From the NCBI RefSeq assembly GCF_009857745.1, contig NZ_WWEN01000003.1:186001-250000 (forward strand): 64,000 bases of DNA, given 5' to 3'. The notes under the pieces are model-generated. The model saw nothing but the letters and a program-made list of their open reading frames with translations. It had not been told where the DNA came from and did not search any database. The position numbers and the translations under genes were made by a program. This DNA is from Thalassovita mangrovi (GTDB lineage Bacteria > Pseudomonadota > Alphaproteobacteria > Rhodobacterales > Rhodobacteraceae). Positions 56,391-62,440 of this stretch are shown here, in pieces; position 1 is the stretch's first letter, and every line of letters starts with the position of its first letter.

Positions 56391-56448
56391 TTGACAGGGC
56401 CTTCAAAATAATGTACACTCGCAAAATATTTTGCGAGTGTACATTATT
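56391..56448 (+). promoter_or_regulatory. NYN-gene promoter with 42-bp perfect palindrome
   Basis: TTGACA (56391-56396), 17-bp spacer and TACACT (56414-56419) make a strong sigma-70 promoter toward the NYN gene. The -10 lies inside a 42-bp palindrome at 56407-56448 with no spacer: the left half AATAATGTACACTCGCAAAA plus T is exactly mirrored. Transcription would start near its centre. This is a large operator or cruciform site, probably for self-regulation. Confidence 0.75.
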
Positions 56449-56555
56449 CATATCGCCATGCGCAGTATTTTGTTGCACTTAACGGTTTCCATGACATATC
56501 TGCAGTAACAACTAACCCTGCACTTTGTGAGGCTTGGACTCCAACGGGTAGGGGG

Positions 56556-56582
56556 AAAAAGCCGGCGCAAGCCGGTTTTTTT
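56556..56582 (+). terminator. Terminator or attenuator touching the NYN start codon
   Basis: AAAAAGCCGGC-GCAA-GCCGGTTTTTTT forms a classic stem with T-tract ending at 56582; the NYN ATG is 56583. Transcripts from the promoter near 56391 would be stopped after about 155 nt unless read through. Confidence 0.85.
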
Positions 56583-57536
56583 ATGTCTGAGGATATTATT
56601 CTGAAGTTACGTACACGCATCTACATTGACGGTTACAATCTCTATTACGGCTGCCTGACAAAATCACCATTCAAGTGGCTTGATGTTCTGACTTTATTTG
56701 AAAGTAAGATCATCCCCAGCATTCTCTACCGACCAGAGAAGGGCGCGCCTCCGGCTGAGATGGATCTGGTTCCAGACAGCGCCGTCAAATACTTCACGGC
56801 CAAGATCGTGGAGAGCGCCGCCAAAGGAGCAGATTCCGTATCGTCTCAGGCGCAGTACCATAACGCGCTATCAAAGCAGTGGGATGGGCGTGTTGAATTC
56901 GTGTTAGGGGGGTACGCGCTTTACAAAGCCAAACAAGCCCTCATTCCTGAGGACGACCCCACCCGGCAACCCAAGGACTGCGAAAAGGTACAGGTCTGGA
57001 AGATCGAAGAAAAACGGTCTGACGTTAGCATCGCACTACATATGTTTGATGACGCGATGCGTGGCGAGATAGACCAAGTTATTCTTGTGACTAATGACAC
57101 CGATCTGGTTCCAGCCTTCGAAATGTTGGAGCAGCGCTGCCCACAGGTCGTGCGGGGGCTGGTCATTCCCACAAGAAAATCTGGCAATGATCAGAAGGTA
57201 GAACGGCAGGCCAATGCCTCCTTAAGCGAACTCGCACACTGGGTGAGACATTACATTACCGAAGATGAGCTACGCCAGTCACAGCTACCTGACGTAGTTC
57301 GTGGCGGACGAAGGGCATCTGTCAAGCCACACTCGTGGTATGCGAGGCCAGATCATCTGCAAACCATGCTAGATTTAGCGCGGCCCGTTCTCTGCAAAGA
57401 CAACGCAACCATGAAATGGGCACGCGAACCCAATAAATGGCTGAGTGACCTGCGCCCGATTGATCTGATCGAAACGGATGAAGGGGCGGCCCGCGTGTTT
57501 GCCTATATTGAAGAATATGTGCGCTCTCAATCCTAG
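56583..57536 (+). CDS. NYN (PIN-like) nuclease - DUF2384 antitoxin-like fusion
   Basis: A 317-aa protein. The N-terminal NYN domain (about 10-215) has RTRIYIDGYNLYYG (D16), the RSDVSIALHMFDDA segment (D147), and VTNDTDLVPAFEML with D172 and D174, a full acidic set for a metal-dependent RNase of the PIN/NYN fold. After a linker, residues 275-313 read TMKWAREPNKWLSDLRPIDL then IETDEGAARVFAYIEEY, matching the MbcA/ParS/Xre (DUF2384) motif. DUF2384 is usually in antitoxins that bind RES toxins; here it is fused to a nuclease. No Shine-Dalgarno precedes the ATG; a terminator abuts it. Confidence 0.8.
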   Translation: MSEDIILKLRTRIYIDGYNLYYGCLTKSPFKWLDVLTLFESKIIPSILYRPEKGAPPAEMDLVPDSAVKYFTAKIVESAAKGADSVSSQAQYHNALSKQWDGRVEFVLGGYALYKAKQALIPEDDPTRQPKDCEKVQVWKIEEKRSDVSIALHMFDDAMRGEIDQVILVTNDTDLVPAFEMLEQRCPQVVRGLVIPTRKSGNDQKVERQANASLSELAHWVRHYITEDELRQSQLPDVVRGGRRASVKPHSWYARPDHLQTMLDLARPVLCKDNATMKWAREPNKWLSDLRPIDLIETDEGAARVFAYIEEYVRSQS

Positions 57537-57610
57537 TGGTTAGGTCAATTGGGCAGCCTAAGCCTGCGACGCTGTATTTGCCGGGAGCTAGAATTGTCTA
57601 CGCTGAATAG

Positions 57611-57842
57611 TGCGCAAGTCCGGTGCACATCACCGCGCTAGAGTGTTTTGCCGTGATCCGGAACAACGTCCGCTTTGCGGAAGCCGGAATGCAGTGATGA
57701 TTAAGGGTTCGAACGGCAGGTTTGGACCGTTCAGGCGTGTTTGCGAAGTCCGGTTTCTGCGCATTTCTGCCGTCGGAGGATACCGCAACGAAAGTCCGTT
57801 CAACGCCTATCCTAATAACCCGCGCCGCTGATGCGGCGCGGG
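57611..57842. other. Candidate replication origin: four degenerate iterons and a perfect hairpin
   Basis: Within the 328-bp gap between the NYN and rep genes, motifs of type TGCG-(A)AAGYCCGG-TGC occur at 57611-57627, 57676-57693 and 57742-57760 (steps of 65 and 66 bp), with a weaker one at 57789-57800. A perfect 10-bp hairpin CCCGCGCCGC-TGAT-GCGGCGCGGG (57819-57842) follows, just past the rep stop. Hairpins beside rep genes are typical nick sites of rolling-circle replicons. No T-tract is present, so a terminator is less likely. Confidence 0.4.
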
Positions 57843-57864
57843 AAACCAGTGATGGCGGGATAGT

Positions 57865-59022
57865 TCACGCAATAAACCGATAACGATCCTTCGCAGATGC
57901 CAGCTTGTTCGCAGCACGTTCTGGATCAGCCTGAATATCCAGCCGCAAACGCTGTCCCATACCTTCCAAATAGTCTTGCAGGTTGTCGCTCTCGATACCC
58001 TCAAGAGCGGCCAGGGTAACGCAGTTTCCGACGGCAAGTGTCATCATCAATTTGATCTGCTCGGCTTTATGGACCTCCTTAATAGCACTTGGAGCCAGGT
58101 AGCTACGCAGTTCTGTTAGGTCTGCATCGCTTTCGATTTTGGCCAGGTCCCAGATTTCATGGTTTGGCCATCGAGCCCGGTTCGTATCGAAAGGGTCCGG
58201 TTCGCAGTAGCGCGTTTTCTTGAAAGCCTCCGCAATCACGTCTCCGAACATGGCGTCGAAATGTTCCCACCGGCTGATGTTCCAACGGTCTTTCATGACC
58301 CGCTTGCCCGCCCGAATCTCGATACGCCAGACTTGGCTTTGGGAGCGGTCTTGAGGATCGAGGGGAGGCACCCCCTCAGCTTCCAAGTTGCTATTCCAGA
58401 TATCCCACCAAATCTTTTTTTCATGACCTTTTTCGATCACCTCACGGCGCTTGTCATAGAGGATGACCTGCCGACCAGGTGTCTTGCCAATGGTGACTGA
58501 CGTAAACCGCCCCGATTTTCCGTTGCTGCGGACATGCTCGTCGGGGGTGCAATAGTCTGCGCGATTGGTGTGACTGTGGATCACGAAGTTTTCGGGCGTC
58601 AGTTCAAACTCAGGGGCTAGAATATCCACGCAAAAATCTGTGCGCCCGATGCTCACCTGATGAGGGCCATAGCGCACGCCCAAACGTTCCAATGTCTTGG
58701 CGATGTAGGCACGAACCTTGCCCAATCCCTGGGTTGCCAGAAAGTGCGAACCGATGATGATCCGGATGCCCCAAGGATCGCGCGGATTGGGTTTCTTGAA
58801 GAACCATTGGGAGGCCCAGATGTCACTGCTCAGAATGAAGCGATAGCCCTGCGCACCATTGGGCCAAAGATCGAAGTCTGCGCCTCCATAGGTCACAGGA
58901 AGTTTCTGACGGGCTTCCTCGGCCTGTTCACGGATGGGGTCGAGATGTTCGAAGAGCTCCGCAGGAATGTTCGCTCCTATTGAGAGCTCCAGGCGATCAA
59001 ATCCACGGTGTACGATTTTCAT
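57865..59022 (-). CDS. Rep_trans-like replication initiation protein
   Basis: A 385-aa protein with the pattern of Rep_trans (PF02486-like) rolling-circle initiators: GRTDFCVDIL (residues 126-135), GRQVILYDKRREVIEKGH (YDK at 189-191), and VWRIEIRAGKRVMKDRWNIS (WRIE at 232-235). It probably nicks the excised circle and starts its replication. GAGAGGAAA precedes the ATG. Neighbouring hairpins at 57819 and 59059 may be the origin and a control site. A relaxase role cannot be excluded. Confidence 0.72.
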   Translation of the reverse strand: MKIVHRGFDRLELSIGANIPAELFEHLDPIREQAEEARQKLPVTYGGADFDLWPNGAQGYRFILSSDIWASQWFFKKPNPRDPWGIRIIIGSHFLATQGLGKVRAYIAKTLERLGVRYGPHQVSIGRTDFCVDILAPEFELTPENFVIHSHTNRADYCTPDEHVRSNGKSGRFTSVTIGKTPGRQVILYDKRREVIEKGHEKKIWWDIWNSNLEAEGVPPLDPQDRSQSQVWRIEIRAGKRVMKDRWNISRWEHFDAMFGDVIAEAFKKTRYCEPDPFDTNRARWPNHEIWDLAKIESDADLTELRSYLAPSAIKEVHKAEQIKLMMTLAVGNCVTLAALEGIESDNLQDYLEGMGQRLRLDIQADPERAANKLASAKDRYRFIA

Positions 59023-59058
59023 TTGTTTTTCCTCTCTGCTTGGCGGGCGGTATTTCCA

Positions 59059-59085
59059 GAGGGGGGTGCTACAATCACCCCCCTC
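59059..59085. promoter_or_regulatory. 10-bp inverted repeat upstream of rep
   Basis: GAGGGGGGTG and CACCCCCCTC separated by CTACAAT, 37 bp upstream of the rep start. It would form a stable hairpin in the rep leader. No T-run follows, so a translational or replication control element is more likely than a terminator. Confidence 0.5.
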
Positions 59086-59207
59086 TTACGGCGGACGCCG
59101 CGCTGCTTGGTAAAGGTTTGGAAATTGGGCGGGCGCTAGCGCGCCCTTCGATAGCGCCTCCGGCGGGGCAGCTATTGTTTTGGGGCCGGGCTTGTCGCCC
59201 GGCGATG

Positions 59208-59432
59208 TTATTGGCTGTCAGCAGTCAGACGTTTTGCGATCCAGCTTTCTGCCCGTTCAGCGCATTTGGATACGTTCAGAAGGTCATTGTGACCAAAGGC
59301 GCTCGTATTGCGCCAATCCCCCTCCTGGGTCTTGTAGGAGCGGGAAATATCGACGGAATAGAAACCGTCATTGTTCCAGATCGTGGCCGTGATCAGGCCG
59401 ATTTTGAACTTGTACGCCGGTTGTTGGCTCAT
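59208..59432 (-). CDS. Small hypothetical protein between rep and alpA
   Basis: A 74-aa protein not recognised by name: MSQQPAYKFKIGLITATIWN, then NDGFYSVDISRSYKTQEGDW, and a C-terminal helix. The alternation suggests a four-strand beta sheet plus helix. Small proteins of this look are common beside rep and AlpA genes in alphaproteobacterial islands. The ATG at 59432 follows GGAAAC; it is in line with alpA and rep and probably co-transcribed. Possibly an accessory replication or DNA-binding protein. Confidence 0.6.
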   Translation of the reverse strand: MSQQPAYKFKIGLITATIWNNDGFYSVDISRSYKTQEGDWRNTSAFGHNDLLNVSKCAERAESWIAKRLTADSQ

Positions 59433-59568
59433 GGTGTTTCCTTTCAGGTGCCAGGGCAGCGGACATAGAAAGGGCGCAGGGTGACGGTGCCGCCCCGCGC
59501 CCCTAGAGCCATCCGGCCCCAAAATCCCACTCAGCGCTGCCAACTCTGAACGGGCAAAACTCTATTGG

Positions 59569-59793
59569 TTAGGAAGGTGCGGTGGTGGTGTTCGCCACGC
59601 GCTTGCCACTGATCCAGTCTTGCAGGTCGCGGCGCGTGTAGCGCACGGAACGGCCCGAAACCTTGATGAAGAGCGGGCCGCCGCCGCGCACGCGCCAGTT
59701 CTGCAAAGCCCGCACGGAATAGCACAGGTAGCTAGCCGCTTCTTTCTCGTCGATCAGGCGGTCGTAGTAGTCAGGATCAAGTTGTGTTTGCAT
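59569..59793 (-). CDS. AlpA/Xis-type excisionase
   Basis: A 74-aa winged-helix protein of the MerR-like AlpA/excisionase class: LIDEKEAASYLCYSVRALQN with the recognition helix, then WRVRGGGPLFIKVSGRSVRY and TRRDLQDWISGKRV. Such proteins bend att DNA to favour excision and may switch on the integrase. It follows the 236-aa unknown and integrase in the same direction. ATG 59793 starts right before the domain. Confidence 0.85.
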   Translation of the reverse strand: MQTQLDPDYYDRLIDEKEAASYLCYSVRALQNWRVRGGGPLFIKVSGRSVRYTRRDLQDWISGKRVANTTTAPS

Positions 59794-59898
59794 ATCTGTC
59801 TCGCTGCATGTCGTTGCGTTGAGATGAATATGCGGCGTAATCGAATCGGTTCGTAACAACACATCGGGAAAATTTTGGACCCTATGTGTTGGGTGGCA

Positions 59899-60609
59899 TC
59901 AGTCGTCAGCCAAAACTCTCAATATCCGAATGCCAAGAGCTTCTGGCGTGCCGTAACTTCGAGGCTCGTAGCTATCTAAGAGGAGCTTGGCCATCGTGAA
60001 AAAGGCCCCGTTGTATCCTTCTTCTGTTAACTCGTCTCGATAGCACTGAGACTTTGCAGGACGCTTAGTTTCTGTTTCGTAAAGCGCGGCAAGATCGCAC
60101 AACAGTTGATCAAGCGCTGGCTTTGAACTCGTTCTTTTCGCGCCCTTGGTCTCGTCGAAAAGGTCCAACTCCATCTGGCATGCAGCAATGATATTTTCGG
60201 CGGCCTCTTGAGCGTCGGCTATGCTCTGGTCGTCATCTGGGAAAGGTTCGTCACTTTCAAAGCTCCAAACCTCATTCGACGGATCATAGGTTACAGCAAC
60301 CAGGTTGGTTTCCACTGCGCGAGATACATCTTGCGACAGGGCATTTACTGCATCGATAAACTGGGAAGCTTTGTCTCTCAGTTTGGTGAGTTGCGCGCGA
60401 CGTTCTTTCTTTGGCGTCGCATGGAACGCCACTTGATAGCGTTCATACCGGGTCAAAAGCCGTATGAGATCATTCGAGAACCGATCAATTGGCCGTTGGG
60501 CTCCCATCGATGTGTGAAGCGCTTCAACCAACTCACTTGGTAGGCTGTCTTCCACCTCTTCCCGGAGAGATATGCCGTCTTCAAAATCTTCCGCCATTAT
60601 GTTCGGCAT
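59899..60609 (-). CDS. Hypothetical protein, element cargo (236 aa)
   Basis: An acidic soluble protein that I do not recognise. It is mainly helical (DLIRLLTRYERYQVAFHATP, KLRDKASQFIDAVNALSQDV) with a Glu/Asp-rich N-terminus and a C-terminal part ending SYGTPEALGIRILRVLADD. No membrane segment or catalytic motif is seen. ATG 60609 (GGGGG before it) or 60597 are possible starts; a longer frame from 60705 has poor support. Location between alpA and integrase makes it a candidate accessory gene, possibly involved in mobility or defence. Confidence 0.55.
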   Translation of the reverse strand: MPNIMAEDFEDGISLREEVEDSLPSELVEALHTSMGAQRPIDRFSNDLIRLLTRYERYQVAFHATPKKERRAQLTKLRDKASQFIDAVNALSQDVSRAVETNLVAVTYDPSNEVWSFESDEPFPDDDQSIADAQEAAENIIAACQMELDLFDETKGAKRTSSKPALDQLLCDLAALYETETKRPAKSQCYRDELTEEGYNGAFFTMAKLLLDSYEPRSYGTPEALGIRILRVLADD

Positions 60610-60754
60610 CCCCCGATCTCTGGTTTGCCAATGGATATCTATTAGTTGAGGCAATCTCCAGAAGCACGCGGACCGAAGCATATAGAGAGCCAAACGGGAA
60701 ATCACACTTCTAGCTACTTAAGTAATTAGGCCCGCGTCTGCTCCTAATAACTAG

Positions 60755-61942
60755 TTAGCGAACCACACGCAGCGCCGGATTGTCTCGCGTATCCTTACGT
60801 ACCGCGCGCGCCAACCTGGCCGCCACCGAACCCGCCGCGCGCTGCACGGCATCGTCTGCCAGGTGCGCATATCGCAAGGTCGTGGTCAGGTTCTTGTGCC
60901 CCATGATTTCCTTAAGGGTGAACGGGTCGATCCCGTCTTTCATCGCAACCGATGCATAGGTGTGCCGCAGATCGTGAATACGCACGTCATCAATCCCGGC
61001 CTTGGCACGGATACGCCGCCAGGGTTTCTGCAAATTGACCAGGGGCGCGCCTTCGACCTCCCCTAATATTACGTAAGGATTCTTCGGCGCCCGAGGCAAC
61101 TCCGTGAGAATGTCATAGGCTTCCCTAGGTAAAGGTATGCGCCGCCTTCCGGTCTTGCTGTCGGGCAATTCCAAATGGTGCGTCGTCACATAGTCCCAAC
61201 GCAGCGTTAGAATCTCATTCAGGCGGCATCCGGTATAGATCAGCAACAGGATGGCCGACACGACGTAAACGCTCTCTGTCCCCTCTTCCAACGACTCTGC
61301 CAGCACTTCCCCAAGTCGGATTTGTTCCTCGTCGCTCAGGTAGCGCTTCTTTTCCTCTTCGCGGAACTTCTTGATCCGTCGGGCAGGGTTCGATCCCGCC
61401 TGACGCAAGCCCCAGTCTTCGGCCAGGTTGAACAGCTTCGATAACATGCTGGCCGCGCGGTTGGCTTGATAGGGTGTCTCGCGCAGACCATGGTGAAATG
61501 CCACCACATCGGCGCGGGTCACATCGGCAATCGCCAACGGGCCGAGTTTGGGCCGGATGAAGCGGCGAATGATGCTGCGATAATCGCGCGCGGTAGTCGG
61601 CTTGCAATGCTGATCCACATATTCTTCCAGGAAGCGGTCACAGAGACCCGCAATGGTCGGTGCGTGACGCTTGGCCTGACGCTGGGCGGAAGGGTCTTCT
61701 CCGCGCGCGACAGCGGCCAGAAGCTGCCTTGCCTCGCCCCGCGCCTCGTCAGCAGTCAGCACCCCATGCTGACCGATGGTGACGCGCCGTGTGCGCCGCC
61801 CGGCCCGATACTGGACCAGGTAAGTCTTCTTGCCGGACGGATAGACGCGCACGCCGAAACCGCGCACATCACGATCCCAGACCAGATAGTCCTGCTTTTC
61901 GATTTCAAACCCCTCGACGGACCTCTTGGTCAGCTTGAACAT
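60755..61942 (-). CDS. Tyrosine site-specific integrase
   Basis: A 395-aa recombinase responsible for integration in tRNA-Lys. The N-terminal arm-binding domain is residues about 1-90 (KKTYLVQYRAGRRTRRVTIG), the core-binding domain about 95-185, and the catalytic domain has R240 (YTGCRLNEIL), H323 and R326 (HDLRHTYAS), H350-region (MGHKN) and Y358 (TTTLRYAHL). All catalytic residues are present, so the element may still move. Its upstream region has nested GGAAGC palindromes that may autoregulate it. Confidence 0.96.
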   Translation of the reverse strand: MFKLTKRSVEGFEIEKQDYLVWDRDVRGFGVRVYPSGKKTYLVQYRAGRRTRRVTIGQHGVLTADEARGEARQLLAAVARGEDPSAQRQAKRHAPTIAGLCDRFLEEYVDQHCKPTTARDYRSIIRRFIRPKLGPLAIADVTRADVVAFHHGLRETPYQANRAASMLSKLFNLAEDWGLRQAGSNPARRIKKFREEEKKRYLSDEEQIRLGEVLAESLEEGTESVYVVSAILLLIYTGCRLNEILTLRWDYVTTHHLELPDSKTGRRRIPLPREAYDILTELPRAPKNPYVILGEVEGAPLVNLQKPWRRIRAKAGIDDVRIHDLRHTYASVAMKDGIDPFTLKEIMGHKNLTTTLRYAHLADDAVQRAAGSVAARLARAVRKDTRDNPALRVVR

Positions 61943-61956
61943 TTCCAGAACACCCC

Positions 61957-61994
61957 TTGCTTCCGTTTTGCTTCCGGAAGCTATACGGAAGCAA
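61957..61994. repeat. Right arm-type sites: nested palindrome before the integrase
   Basis: TTGCTTCCGT (61957-61966) and ACGGAAGCAA (61985-61994) are inverted repeats; between them GCTTCCGGAAGC (61970-61981) is a perfect palindrome. The right half CCGGAAGCTATACGGAAGCA (61974-61993) matches the left-end repeat at 54178-54197 in 19 of 20 bases. The site is 14 bp before the integrase start. Confidence 0.65.
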
Positions 61995-62122
61995 ATTGCA
62001 GTGAATTATGGCGTAACTGATGAAACGACAGCGCGCGCGAAGGCAAGATAAATAATTGATCTGAATGCATTTTTCGCAATGCAGCGAAATCTGGCGAAAT
62101 GTGTGAAAATCGACCTGGCCGT

Positions 62123-62171
62123 TCTTTTAATCAGTGGGTCGCAGGTTCGAATCCTGCACGGCTCACCACTT
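62123..62171 (+). repeat. attR: 49-bp att repeat (tRNA-Lys 3' fragment)
   Basis: Identical to 54067-54115. It holds only the anticodon-loop-to-CCA part of tRNA-Lys, without the 5' half, so it is not a gene. Confidence 0.95.
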
Positions 62172-62440
62172 ACCAAATATCGATGATGACGCGATGCACC
62201 TTCGGGTGCTGTTCGCGCGTCGTTGCGTTTGCTGGGATCAACCGGGATGCAGCGCGGCGGTGAAGATTCGCGCGGGCGCGGGGCGGTTCGGCGCTGCCGA
62301 CGGAATAAGCCTCCAACTGTCATGAAACGATTGCCCGAGCCTTTATACTGCCCTTGGCCGCCCTTCTTGACACCGATCAAGGCGATGCAGCGGGGGCGGC
62401 TGGTTTGCTAGGCGTTGTCTGACACGGAGCGAGGCAGGGA
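62172..62440. other. Host sequence after attR, no gene seen
   Basis: It starts with AAATATCGATGATGACGCG and a UUCG hairpin (GCACC-TTCG-GGTGC, 62195-62208) that was probably the original downstream region of tRNA-Lys. The rest has no convincing coding region. Together with 61943-62122 it forms a 498-bp stretch lacking genes. Confidence 0.5.

Larger units (their letters stand above)
54067..62171. mobile_element. Integrative element (~8.06 kb) in tRNA-Lys
   Basis: Bounded by a 49-bp perfect repeat derived from tRNA-Lys. Inside are a tyrosine integrase at the right end reading leftward, an AlpA-type excisionase, a Rep_trans-like replication protein, and several orphan genes including an NYN-DUF2384 fusion. 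Base composition is visibly more AT-rich than the host, strongly so at 56307-56582. No capsid, portal, tail or conjugation genes are seen, so it resembles a phage satellite or a minimal integrative mobilisable element. Size is 8,056 bp from repeat start to repeat start. Confidence 0.93.

Noticed and set aside
57819-57842. Rho-independent terminator between the NYN and rep genes
   Set aside because: The stem is perfect but neither strand has a T-run after it, so I list it as a possible origin hairpin.
62123-62167. Second tRNA-Lys
   Set aside because: Only the 3' 45 bases are present; acceptor 5' strand and D arm are missing, so it is the att repeat.
62006-62380. Open frame on the minus strand across attR containing a GEPCRIRTCDPLIKR segment
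   Set aside because: This is the antisense translation of the tRNA 3' fragment (a well-known false gene type); it crosses the att site and has no supported function.
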